This document shows, piece by piece, positions 1 through 9,000 of a stretch of DNA of 64,000 nucleotides (its first letter is position 1; every line of letters starts with the position of its first letter). Source of the DNA: Sunxiuqinia elliptica (GTDB lineage: Bacteria > Bacteroidota > Bacteroidia > Bacteroidales > Prolixibacteraceae); NCBI RefSeq assembly GCF_900113005.1, contig NZ_FONW01000014.1, positions 1 to 64,000 of the forward strand, read 5' to 3'. A program made the translations under genes and the position numbers. The notes below the pieces were generated by a model. That model ran no database searches. It saw only the letters and a program-made list of their open reading frames with translations, and was not told the origin of the DNA.

Positions 1-578
1 TGGAGTGATACTTCTTCGCCAAGCCATTTCATAAACCGTTTTGACCAGTGGGAGCCTGACTTTTCGAATTGAGGGGGAAATGGAATTCCATAAAAATACA
101 AGAATGATTTTATTCGTTGCTTGAATCTTACCATGTCCTTAACCATTGTGGCCCGTATACGGACAAGTGACCGGTCTTCCAATGTCGATTGGGCAGGAAC
201 ATATATTGCCGTCAATTCGCCGGCCCGTAACGAACGGGCAAGTTTCCGGCTGTCTGTCGGGTCATCTTTTTGCAACTGTTCCTTTTGTGAAGTCGGAACA
301 TCCGCAGGGTTAGTAACCATGTTATTTATTCCCATTGACTTTAATTGATAATGAGTCCAAAAACCACTATAGCCAGCTTCATAAACCGAATGGTAATCCG
401 CTTGGGGGAAATTACGATGCAGATAATTACACAATGTCTCAGCACAAGCTGGCTGCGTAAACGTTTTGTGCATTAGAGAATCCGTTAGTATTGTGACCGT
501 CCAGCTTTTCAGATGAACATCAATTCCGACAAAAATATTTTGTCCCTTAAAATCTAATCCCGTCTTTTGTGTTAGCAT
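1..578 (-). mobile_element. IS110-family transposase, N-terminal part (cut by window edge)
   Basis: The minus strand has an open frame from an ATG at 578 to the window edge, 192 residues with no stop. The RuvC-like DEDD domain of IS110 recombinases is recognisable: GIDVHLKSW with Asp20, YEAGYSGFW with Glu67, and DDPTDSRKLARSL with Asp106 and Asp109, the last pair at the usual three-residue spacing. The C-terminal Transposase_20 domain with its catalytic Ser lies beyond base 1, so intactness cannot be judged. An exact TAnnTTTG element (618 down to 611) sits about 33 bases upstream of the ATG, which supports this start. IS110 enzymes move a circular intermediate guided, in characterised members, by a bridge RNA encoded in the noncoding end. 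The family call is firm; subgroup and element borders are unknown. Confidence 0.9.
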
Positions 579-610
579 AAGTCTCTGAGTTTTATTGGTT
601 ATCACTAAAT

Positions 611-618
611 CAAAAATA
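611..618 (-). promoter_or_regulatory. TAnnTTTG promoter element of the IS110 transposase
   Basis: On the minus strand the sequence reads TATTTTTG, an exact match to the Bacteroidota -7 element, about 33 bases before the transposase ATG. No clear -33 TTG was found at the expected distance. Confidence 0.5.
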
Positions 619-633
619 ATACTCATTGGCTTA

Positions 634-652
634 TGCTTCCTTTTTGGAAGCA
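634..652. repeat. Perfect 7-bp hairpin upstream of the IS110 transposase
   Basis: TGCTTCC and GGAAGCA flank a five-base T/A loop. It lies 56 bases upstream of the transposase ATG. It could be part of the bridge RNA or of the transposase leader. Confidence 0.6.
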
Positions 653-830
653 CGAATTACAAACATAGGGACTTGTTTGAGCGAAGCGGTAACAAGGGGG
701 TAATGAGAAAGCGTTTGCAACGCCAACAGATCGGGATTTACAATCAGGTCATCTTTAGCAATGTCTTGGCAACCCACACAAACCAAATAACCTGTATCCT
801 CAGTTAGTCATGGGAATCCGCAATAAAAAA

Positions 831-1055
831 GGCTTCTACTTTCACTCAAGCACACCGTATAACTTCATCGTACACATTTCGAATTCATTGTTTGGTAGAG
901 CTGCTCATGGCTGAAAATGTTTATTCTACGCTAAATCTAATGGTGTAAAAAGGCAGGCTTTCCTTTGATCCTGATGAAAGAATAATTTTTAATTATCTTG
1001 CACATCTATTCAATAGTTATGAAAATTTTTTTAAAACTTCAGTAAGCGAGGAACT
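831..1055. other. Gene-free spacer before the M28 peptidase gene
   Basis: No supported gene was found. It presumably contains the outer border of the IS110 element and the promoter of the gene at 1056. A TATCTTG at 994-1000 resembles the -7 element with one T missing. AGGA lies about 7 bases before the ATG at 1056, a rare good Shine-Dalgarno match for this phylum. Confidence 0.5.
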
Positions 1056-2681
1056 ATGAAATATTTATTGACTGTAATTTTTGCGTCAACTTTCTATTTG
1101 TCATTGTTGGCACAAAACGAGGGGAAAGCGAAGGGATTGGAGACCATTAATCGGGATGTTATTCAAGCGCAACTCGAATTTTTAGCATCCGACTGGATGG
1201 AGGGCCGCGAAGCAGGAACAGCTGGAAATTACCTGGCGGGTGATTATTTGGCGAGCTTATTTAAGCTCTATACTTTAAAACCCAACGGCGATGAGCAAAC
1301 ATTGACTCCCAATCGCTACCAAAAACTGCTTGGACTGGAAGATGAAAAATTAACTTCATATTTTCAGGAGTTTTCCGCAATTGAGGTTCAACCTTCAGAA
1401 GCACAGGCGATAAGTCTTGTGCGGGAAAATGAAACAGTAGGCTTTCAATATAAAACCGATTTTGATGTGTCCTTTGTCAGTCAGAGCCGAACCGTAAAAG
1501 CACCGCTTGTATTTGTGGGCTACGGCATCGAAAACAAAGAATTGGGATGGAACGATTTTAGCGGTGTTGATGTGAAGGGCAAAATAGTGGTTCGTCTTGC
1601 CGGGCTTCCAGGCGATGGAGCTCCTGACTCAAAAGCAGCCCGCTTGATTGCCGATAAGGAGCTAAAAATAAGTAGTAGGGAGAAGAATACAACAGCATTT
1701 GATAAAGGTGCTGTAGCCATATTGGAATATGATCCGCAGAAAGATGAGCAGCATGATTGGAGAGCTAATCCGGCTTTCCGTTATAATGAGGCTATGCTGG
1801 AAAGCGATACGAAACCCGATAGTTTTTATGACAAAAAATTGAGGCTTCCGAGTGATAAACACACTTTACCTGTAATTTCGATTTCCAAACAAATGTTGGA
1901 AGAAATTTTAGGAGAGAAAGGCCCGACCATAGACGAGACAGTAGGCAAGGCTGCCAAGTTCAAAACAAACTCGCAGGCAGTAGAAGGAGAACTGGAAATC
2001 GATGTGAATGCGCAAACCAAGGTGTTGGGACTTCGTAATATTTTAGCTCGTATCGAAGGTGAAAATCCCAACAAAATCATGGTTGTGGGAGCCCATTACG
2101 ATCATCTGGGAAAACACAACGGTCATATTTGGAACGGTGCCGACGACAATGGTTCGGGAGTTGTTGCGGTGACTACCATCGCCAAAGCTTTTATCGAATC
2201 AAGCGTAAAACCCCAGTGCACCATCATTTTTGCATTGTGGGATGGCGAAGAACGTGGTTTGCTCGGATCGCGTCATTTTATTGAGACTTTTGACGAAATG
2301 GACCAAGTGATGCTTTACCTCAATTTCGACATGGTGGGCAGGAATGGTTCTCCCAATGCTCCGGGAAATAAAGTGGCGATGATTTATACCGAAGCAGCCA
2401 CAAGTTTAAAGGAAACATCAAAAGAACACATTGAGAACTTCGAGCTAGACTTGGATGTGAATTTTAGCGCAGTGGAGAAACCCGTTGGAGGAAGCGATAA
2501 CAGCGGGTTTGCCAAGCGAGATATTCCAATTTTCTGGTTCCATACCGGAGGACACACGGATTATCATCAGGCGTCGGATCATGTGGAGCTGATTAATTGG
2601 CGAAAACTGGAAGACATCATCAAACTCTCTTATCTTGATATGTGGGAGTTTGCCAATAAGCCGGAGCTAATTAAGGAGTAG
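1056..2681 (+). CDS. Secreted M28-family zinc aminopeptidase with PA insert
   Basis: Predicted exported metallopeptidase releasing N-terminal residues from peptides. A Sec signal peptide (residues 1 to about 19) is followed by a helical N-terminal region, a protease-associated (PA) insert around 150-300, and the catalytic M28 domain. Two-zinc ligands and catalytic residues are visible: His347 in GAHYDHLG, Asp363/364 in ADDNGSG, Glu398/Glu399 in DGEERG, Asp425 in FDMVGR, and His496/His504 in the HTGGHTDYHQ segment. At 541 residues it fits M28 proteins with a PA domain. The ATG has a good AGGA upstream and the gene ends before a strong terminator, so it is monocistronic. The exact substrate is not predictable. 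Confidence 0.93.
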   Translation: MKYLLTVIFASTFYLSLLAQNEGKAKGLETINRDVIQAQLEFLASDWMEGREAGTAGNYLAGDYLASLFKLYTLKPNGDEQTLTPNRYQKLLGLEDEKLTSYFQEFSAIEVQPSEAQAISLVRENETVGFQYKTDFDVSFVSQSRTVKAPLVFVGYGIENKELGWNDFSGVDVKGKIVVRLAGLPGDGAPDSKAARLIADKELKISSREKNTTAFDKGAVAILEYDPQKDEQHDWRANPAFRYNEAMLESDTKPDSFYDKKLRLPSDKHTLPVISISKQMLEEILGEKGPTIDETVGKAAKFKTNSQAVEGELEIDVNAQTKVLGLRNILARIEGENPNKIMVVGAHYDHLGKHNGHIWNGADDNGSGVVAVTTIAKAFIESSVKPQCTIIFALWDGEERGLLGSRHFIETFDEMDQVMLYLNFDMVGRNGSPNAPGNKVAMIYTEAATSLKETSKEHIENFELDLDVNFSAVEKPVGGSDNSGFAKRDIPIFWFHTGGHTDYHQASDHVELINWRKLEDIIKLSYLDMWEFANKPELIKE

Positions 2682-2724
2682 TTGGCTTTACTTCCAAATT
2701 CTCACAGACGTATTAAAATATTGA

Positions 2725-2775
2725 AAAACTCAATCTGTTTTTCCCTAAGGATAGAGGGATGCAGATTGAGTTTTG
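2725..2775 (+). terminator. Intrinsic terminator after the M28 gene
   Basis: AAAACTCAATCTG (2725-2737) pairs perfectly over 13 bp with CAGATTGAGTTTT (2762-2774). A smaller CCCT/AGGG stem lies inside the loop. Confidence 0.85.
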
Positions 2776-2828
2776 TTATTTTTACGTGACCACATTCTGC
2801 TGAAACTATACTTAAAACGAAAACCAAT

Positions 2829-3638
2829 TTGCTTGAATTTAAAGTCAATAAGCCGTGTTTATTTGCTGACTTGGTAGATCAAATTTGGGTGATGGAGAAT
2901 CCCGGAGAAGCCATCCAGTTACAGGTCCCTCCGAATCAGTATGTCAGCCTGATAATTCCTTTGGGTCGTTCTTCTTATAGCTATGAAGACCGACTCGTTC
3001 GAACGCCTCAGTTGGAAGGTGTTTCGCTGAAGAATACGACCTTGAGTTATCCTGCAGGAACTAAGTTATTGGGCATTCGCTTTTACGCTTTTGGAAGCTA
3101 TCCTTTTTTTCAAGTACCGGGAAAGCAGTTGGTAAATAATTCAATGGATTGCCCGATGAGTCTTGAGCAATTTGATATTCTTAAAAAGCGCATCGATGAA
3201 GGCGGAGATGCTTTAGCGGTTGAAGCAATCGAAGCTCTGTTGCAAGAACTTATCGAGCCCAAAGCAGCCGAAACAATTCGAGTGGTCCGTGACTTCTACC
3301 AGCATTTTCGGTGGAACGATGAAGCTTCGTCAATTGAAGACTATTGTTTGCAGACAGGAACAAACTATACGAGTTTGAACCGGAAATTTTCCAGGATTGT
3401 AGGAATCTCACCTAAAAAGATTGAGCGATTGATTAAGTTTCGAAAGTCACTTTGCCAATTGATTGATAGTCCCGATAAACTTACGGAGATTAGCGTGAAT
3501 TCCGGGTATTTTGATCAGGCCCATTTTATTCGTGAATTCAAGCTCTTTTTAAATCATACTCCTTCCGAGTACCAATCGTTGATCAAACTGGCTGATCGCG
3601 AAACTCAAATTGTAAATTATAACTTCAGGTTGCTTTAG
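2829..3638 (+). CDS. AraC-family transcriptional regulator
   Basis: DNA-binding regulator of 269 residues. The N-terminal half (about 1-115) resembles the DUF6597-type sensor domain found in Bacteroidota AraC proteins. The C-terminal 100 residues carry the two helix-turn-helix units, with the typical late motif SGYFDQAHFIREFKLFLNHTPSEY near 225-248. The only usable start is TTG at 2829: the frame is closed by TGA at 2787 and has no ATG before residue 22. The effector is unknown. It stands alone between a terminator and the promoter of the VOC-HAD pair, so the neighbouring operon is a possible but unproven target. Confidence 0.85.
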   Translation: MLEFKVNKPCLFADLVDQIWVMENPGEAIQLQVPPNQYVSLIIPLGRSSYSYEDRLVRTPQLEGVSLKNTTLSYPAGTKLLGIRFYAFGSYPFFQVPGKQLVNNSMDCPMSLEQFDILKKRIDEGGDALAVEAIEALLQELIEPKAAETIRVVRDFYQHFRWNDEASSIEDYCLQTGTNYTSLNRKFSRIVGISPKKIERLIKFRKSLCQLIDSPDKLTEISVNSGYFDQAHFIREFKLFLNHTPSEYQSLIKLADRETQIVNYNFRLL

Positions 3639-3657
3639 CTTGTTTAAAATATACAAT

Positions 3658-3685
3658 TTTGTACTTGGGCTGGAAGCTAGCTTTG
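3658..3685 (+). promoter_or_regulatory. Bacteroidota promoter for the VOC-HAD pair
   Basis: TTTG (3658-3661), a 16-base spacer, then TAGCTTTG (3678-3685) matches the -33/-7 consensus. The start codon follows 27 bases later. Confidence 0.75.
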
Positions 3686-3712
3686 TGTTCTAATCTTAAC
3701 ACCAAATAGGTC

Positions 3713-4102
3713 ATGAAAATAGAACATTTAGCAATTTGGACGAGTGACTTGGAGAAAGTCAAGAACTTCTATGTAAGGTATTTTAATATGAAGTGTAGTG
3801 CAAAATATGTTAATCCGAAGAAAGGTTTTTCTTCTTATTTTCTTTATTTTGACGGCGCTTCTACTCGCATTGAGCTGATGCATCAAACCGAGATGGCTTC
3901 TTTTCGGGCGAATCATGCCGTCTCATTGGGCATAACACACTTTGCCATTGCTGTGGGAAACAAGATGGTGGTTGACGAGTTTACCCGCCGCTTACGCTCC
4001 GATGGGTATGAAATTGTTGGCGAGCCTCGGGAAACCGGCGATGGTTATTACGAAAGTGTAGTGAAAGACTGTGAAGGAAATATAATCGAAATAACAGCAT
4101 AA
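3713..4102 (+). CDS. VOC-superfamily (glyoxalase-like) metalloprotein
   Basis: A 129-residue single-domain VOC protein made of two beta-alpha-beta-beta-beta units. The four expected metal ligands are present: His in IEHLAIW, Glu in TRIELMHQ, His in GITHFAIAV, and Glu in the C-terminal NIIEITA. It may be a lactoylglutathione-lyase-type isomerase or a related enzyme; the sequence does not decide between these. It is followed after 3 bases by the HAD phosphatase gene, so the two form an operon driven by the promoter at 3658-3685. Confidence 0.88.
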   Translation: MKIEHLAIWTSDLEKVKNFYVRYFNMKCSAKYVNPKKGFSSYFLYFDGASTRIELMHQTEMASFRANHAVSLGITHFAIAVGNKMVVDEFTRRLRSDGYEIVGEPRETGDGYYESVVKDCEGNIIEITA

Positions 4103-4105
4103 ATT

Positions 4106-4729
4106 ATGGCAATAAAAAATATCATTTTTGACTTTGGAGGTGTTTTAATTGACTGGAATCCGGAGTACCTGTTTCGGAAAGTTTTTGATGACGAAAACGA
4201 GATGCATTTTTTCTTAAAGGAAGTTTGCAGTAGCGAATGGAACCTGAAACAGGATGAAGGACGCACGTTTGAAGAAGCAATCCGGCTGCTGAGTGAAGAG
4301 CATCCACAGTATAAGGACGAAATTGCCCAATACTTTTCTCGTTGGCTCGAAACGGTTGGAGGCGATATCGCCGAAAATAGCTCATTGATTGAAGCGCTAA
4401 AGCCAAACTATCGTTTGTTTGGTTTGACAAATTGGTCAGCCGAAACATTTCCTCTGGCCTATCGCAAATACCCGTTTTTCAAAGCGCTCGATGGGATTGT
4501 TGTCTCAGGAGAAGAAAAGCTGATCAAGCCGGATCACCGCATTTATCAACGGCTGCTTGAGCGTTACGACTTGATTCCCGGAGAGTCGGTATTCATTGAT
4601 GATAGCAAGCCGAATATTGATGCGGCTCTCGAACTAGGCTTTAAAGTCGTTCATTATAGCGAACAGGTTAATTTGAAAGAAGAGCTGGTAAAATTGGGTA
4701 TTCAAATCGATCAAACAATTCTATCCTGA
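4106..4729 (+). CDS. HAD-superfamily (subfamily IA) phosphatase
   Basis: A 207-residue haloacid-dehalogenase-like hydrolase, probably a sugar-phosphate or nucleotide phosphatase. Motif I is IIFDFGGVL with nucleophile Asp10; the second acid is replaced by Gly as in YihX/dehalogenase-like members. Motif II is TNWS, motif III the Lys in EKLIKPD, and motif IV FIDDSKPN. The cap inserted after motif I is the helical type of subfamily IA. It is translationally close to the VOC gene. The substrate is unknown. Confidence 0.9.
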   Translation: MAIKNIIFDFGGVLIDWNPEYLFRKVFDDENEMHFFLKEVCSSEWNLKQDEGRTFEEAIRLLSEEHPQYKDEIAQYFSRWLETVGGDIAENSSLIEALKPNYRLFGLTNWSAETFPLAYRKYPFFKALDGIVVSGEEKLIKPDHRIYQRLLERYDLIPGESVFIDDSKPNIDAALELGFKVVHYSEQVNLKEELVKLGIQIDQTILS

Positions 4730-4835
4730 AAGTTTTCTCAAAGCTAAATCCGACAATATTTTTAAGAATCCTGTAATTTGAAATGTAACTAATCCAATTG
4801 CTCGGGTACTAAGTAGCAAATAAAAACTTCAACCA

Positions 4836-5360
4836 TTGAAAAAGGAAGAACAATTTAATCAGCTGATAGCCGATAACAGCGATCGGATAAAGCGGATTTG
4901 CAGCTACTACAATTCCAATGTTGATGATCAAAAAGACATGTACCAGGAAGTACTGGTCAATATTTGGAAAAGCCTGGACAATTTCAGAGGTGATGCTGCC
5001 ATTAGTACCTGGATCTACCGGGTGGCCGTCAACACGTCGCTAAGTTTTACCGGAAAAGCATACAAACACATGAAGCTTATGGTTAAAGCTGATAACCAGT
5101 ATTTGAGCTCAGTGTTGGATGATGAAGGCCTGGAACATAAGCTTACCGAGGAGAGGCAGTTGGAGCACCTTCAGAATGAGTTAAATCTACTTTCGGTCAT
5201 CGATAAGGCTTTAATTTCCTTGATGCTGGAGGGATTGAGCATGAAGGAAATCGCAGAAGTGATTGGAATCACCGAATCAAATGTGAAAGTAAAAATTCAC
5301 CGCGTCAAGGGACAGTTAAAAACCAAATTAGCAGGAGGTCAGGATGAAAGAAACCAATAA
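4836..5360 (+). CDS. ECF-type RNA polymerase sigma factor
   Basis: A 174-residue sigma-70-family protein. Region 2 contains DQKDMYQEVLVNIWKSLDNF (core binding and -10 recognition) and STWIYRVAVNT. Region 4 ends in a helix-turn-helix: LEGLSMKEIAEVIGITESN. The start is TTG at 4836, since TAA at 4821 closes the frame and no ATG precedes region 2. It overlaps the following membrane-protein gene by 17 bases, suggesting coupled translation and that the partner controls its activity. No classical anti-sigma zinc motif is seen in that partner. Confidence 0.93.
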   Translation: MKKEEQFNQLIADNSDRIKRICSYYNSNVDDQKDMYQEVLVNIWKSLDNFRGDAAISTWIYRVAVNTSLSFTGKAYKHMKLMVKADNQYLSSVLDDEGLEHKLTEERQLEHLQNELNLLSVIDKALISLMLEGLSMKEIAEVIGITESNVKVKIHRVKGQLKTKLAGGQDERNQ

Positions 5361-5886
5361 AAAGGAGCAGCAAGTCAGGCTGCCAGAGCTTACCGAGAAG
5401 CTCATAAAAAAAGATAAGCAATATGCAGGCATGAGTAAGCGCTTGCAAATTATGTATTGGATCTTATTGCCAGTCTATTTCATTCTAATTCTTGTTCATA
5501 TAATTGATGGAAGTCCGGTGAAAGATATTTTGGGAAGTGGCTTCTTTTTGTTGGCGATGCTTAATTTTGCTTTGCTATTTCGATATTACCATAAGACTTA
5601 TAATACCGTGGATTACTCGCAGCCAACACTGTTGATGTTGAAGAAAGCTGTGGCGCGTTATCAGCCTTTCCAAGTAAAAACATTGTGGGCACTTCTGGGA
5701 ATTATTTTTGTCGACCTAGGCCTGGTTTTCAATTCATCCTTGGGTTTTGATGTAATTTGGGTGCAATTGGTATTTGGGGGAACAGTCTTGGTGTCGATTG
5801 GAATTGGCTTGCTAATCTGGAGGGTGAGCTATAAGCCTTTGCGCGATGCTGCCCGTGCCATGATTAGAGAGATTGAAGGAGAATAG
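5344..5886 (+). CDS. Four-helix membrane protein coupled to an ECF sigma factor
   Basis: A 180-residue protein I do not recognise by family. A charged cytoplasmic N-terminus of about 35 residues precedes four predicted membrane segments near residues 37-55, 64-84, 115-134 and 139-161, ending in a short basic/acidic tail. It overlaps the sigma gene by 17 bases. By position it could be the sigma factor's membrane-bound antagonist. It has no zinc-binding anti-sigma motif or periplasmic sensor domain, so this role is inference only. Confidence 0.8.
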   Translation: MKETNKKEQQVRLPELTEKLIKKDKQYAGMSKRLQIMYWILLPVYFILILVHIIDGSPVKDILGSGFFLLAMLNFALLFRYYHKTYNTVDYSQPTLLMLKKAVARYQPFQVKTLWALLGIIFVDLGLVFNSSLGFDVIWVQLVFGGTVLVSIGIGLLIWRVSYKPLRDAARAMIREIEGE

Positions 5887-6014
5887 TCCAGTGAGAGGTA
5901 TTTTCTCATCGGGGAACTGTAAAATCAGCAGCTAGAGGATATGAACAACTAGCCCTAGTTTTTCACATTTTCTTTCTTTTAAAGCAGTGGGGATGAATCT
6001 TCATAAGGAATTTT

Positions 6015-6022
6015 TATCTTTG
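6015..6022 (+). promoter_or_regulatory. TAnnTTTG promoter element of purL
   Basis: TATCTTTG is an exact -7 match. It overlaps the upstream in-frame GTG at 6022, so that GTG cannot be in the transcript and the ATG at 6067 is the start. Confidence 0.7.
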
Positions 6023-6066
6023 TGGCGTGTTTTATAACATATCACTTAATCATTAACCGATTCAAC

Positions 6067-9000
6067 ATGATTTTATTCTTTAAAACCCGCCAGGATAGTG
6101 TGATTGCTGTTCACGCATCTGTTTCTTTAACAGATGAAAACATTCAGAAACTGAACTGGTTGTTCGGTGATGCCAGCCTGGTAGATCAAGATTCTCTAGC
6201 AGGCTTTTTTGTTGGCCCTCGAAAAGAAATGATTACCCCATGGAGTACCAATGCGGTTGAGATTACCCAGAATATGGGAATCGAAGGCATTATCCGGATG
6301 GAAGAATTTGTGCAGGTTCCGGATCGCACTGCAGGGTATGACCCAATGCTGAAAGCAATGTATGAAGGGCTGAAACAGGACTTGTTTACCATTGATAAAA
6401 AGCCTGAGCCAATTTTGGAAATTGATGACATTGCTGCTTATAATGAGCAAGAAGGTCTGGCATTGAGTGAAGATGAAATTGCTTATCTGAATTCGGTTGC
6501 TGAGAAAATGGGGCGTAAATTGACCGATGGTGAAGTGTTTGGCTTCTCGCAAGTAAACTCGGAGCATTGTCGGCATAAGATTTTCAACGGAACGTTTGTG
6601 ATTGATGGCAAAGAGCAGGAAATGTCGCTTTTCCAGTTGATCAAGAAAACATCAAAGGAAAATCCAAATAAAATTGTTTCGGCCTATAAAGATAACTGCT
6701 CATTTGTGCAGGGACCGGTTGTTGAGCAATTCGCTCCTAAAACACAGGATAAACCAGACTTTTTCGAAGTAAAAGATATTGAAACCGTGCTTTCGTTGAA
6801 AGCTGAAACGCACAACTTCCCAACAACAGTAGAGCCTTTCAACGGAGCTGCTACCGGAACTGGTGGTGAAATTCGCGACCGGATCGCCGGAGGAAAAGGA
6901 AGTTTACCGATTGCTGGTACTGCCGTTTACATGACTTCTTATCCACGTACCGAAGGTGCCCGTAATTGGGAGCAAGCGACTGAGGAGCGTCCTTGGTTGT
7001 ACCAAACGCCGGAAGAAATTTTGATTAAAGCATCGAACGGAGCCAGCGATTTTGGAAACAAATTTGGACAACCGCTGATTACCGGTTCGGTTTTGACTTT
7101 TGAGCATTTCGAAAATTACAAGAAGTATGGTTACGATAAAGTGATCATGCTAGCCGGAGGAATTGGCTTTGGCGCGAAGAAAGATAGTTTAAAAGATAAA
7201 CCAGGTATTGGCGATAAGGTCGTGCTGCTAGGAGGAGATAACTACCGCATCGGAATGGGTGGGGGAGCTGTTTCTTCAGTTGCTACCGGTGAGTTTGAAA
7301 ATGCCATTGAGCTAAATGCTGTTCAGCGAGCAAACCCGGAAATGCAAAAGCGGGCTTACAACGCCATTCGTGCCTTGTCAGAATCAGATGATAATCCTAT
7401 TGTCTCGATTCACGACCATGGTGCCGGAGGCCACTTGAACTGCTTGTCTGAGCTAGTGGAAGAAACCGGAGGTAAAATCGATACGAGCAAATTACCCGTG
7501 GGTGACCCAACGCTATCTCAAAAAGAGATTATTGGAAACGAGTCGCAAGAACGGATGGGCTTGGTGATGCGTGAAAAGCATGTTGAGCTGTTGAAGAAAA
7601 TTGCAGACCGCGAGCGTTCTCCGATGTATGTTATTGGAGAGACTACTGGTGATATGCAGTTCACTTTCGAGAATTCAAAAACAGGCGAGAAGTCAATTGA
7701 CTGGCAATTGGCTTACATGTTTGGAAATTCACCAAAGACTGAATTGACAGACACGACAGAGGTGCCTAATTTTGCTGATGTAGCTTATGAGCAAGAGCAA
7801 ATTGAAGGCTATTTGGAAGATGTGCTTCAATTGGAGTCAGTGGCTTGTAAAGACTGGTTAACCAATAAAGTAGACCGCTCAGTAACCGGACGGATTGCGA
7901 AGCAGCAAGGAGCTGGAAAATTGCACTTGCCATTGAATAACCTTGGTGTGATTACATTGGATTATCAAGGAAAAAGTGGTTTGGCAACAAGTATCGGTCA
8001 TGCGCCGGTAGCAGGAATGATTGACGCAGAAAGCGGTTCTGTGTTATCCATTGCCGAATCGTTGACGAACATTATTTGGGCTCCAATGCCTGATGAAATT
8101 AGAAGTGTATCGTTGAGCGCCAACTGGATGTGGCCAGCTAAAAATCCGGGAGAAAACGCCCGAATTTACAAAGCTGTTAAAGCCGCCAGTGATTTTGCCT
8201 GCGCTTTGGGAATCAATATTCCAACTGGAAAGGATTCCATGTCGATGACTCAAAAATACAAGGACGATGTTGTTTACTCACCAGGAACCGTGATCATCTC
8301 AGCCTCAGGAGAGGTAACCGATGTGAAAAAGGTCGTTGAGCCTGTTGCGGTAAATGATGCTTCCAAACCATTATATTACATCGATTTTTCTTCCGTGCCT
8401 TTTGCATTGGGCGGAAGTGCTTTTGGACAAATCATCAATAAAATGGGACATACAGCACCAACAGTTGCTGATCCTGCCTATTTTGTAAAAGCGTTTAACG
8501 CTGTTCAAAACCTGATTGAAGATGAGCTAATTGTTGCTGGTCACGATGTAGCTTCTGGTGGTTTGATCACCAGCTTGCTGGAAATGTGTTTCAGTGATAA
8601 TGAAACAGGCTTGCAGTTGGATTTGACCGGACTGGGAGAGCAAGATACCACCAAAGTATTCTTCAATGAAAATCCGGGAATTGTTATTCAGGCAGCGGAT
8701 GCTGATAGTCTTGAAGCGAAGTTGGCTGCAGAAGGGGTGAAATTTGTGAAGATTGGGCAGCCAGCTGAGAAACGCAGTTTCACGGTGAAGAACTTCGATG
8801 CTCAATTTGATTTGGATATCGATTCATTGCGCGAATTGTGGTTTAAATCATCTTATTTGATGGATCGCAAACAAAGTGGTGAGAAACTGGCTTTGGAGCG
8901 TTTCAAAAACTACAAGAACAATGAGCTAAAATACGATTTCAAAAACTTTACAGGCAAGGCTGCCGATTATGGAATTGACCTGAAGCGTAGAGTTGCCAGT

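Larger units (their letters stand above)
600..830 (-). ncRNA. Candidate IS110 bridge RNA region / noncoding left end
   Basis: About 230 bases in front of the transposase have no convincing gene on either strand. In the IS110 subgroup the 5' noncoding end encodes the bridge RNA that pairs with target and donor DNA. Two compact hairpins are visible: TGCTTCC-TTTTT-GGAAGCA at 634-652 (perfect 7-bp stem) and GCGTT-TGC-AACGC at 711-723. A second exact TAnnTTTG (minus, 667 down to 660) would start a transcript right at the first hairpin. The RNA's borders and guide loops cannot be assigned by eye, so this is an inference from the family plus local structure. Confidence 0.35.

Noticed and set aside
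595-807. A 70-codon plus-strand frame behind the IS110 transposase
   Set aside because: It is antisense to the noncoding end of the element, has no promoter or family resemblance and overlaps the two hairpins.
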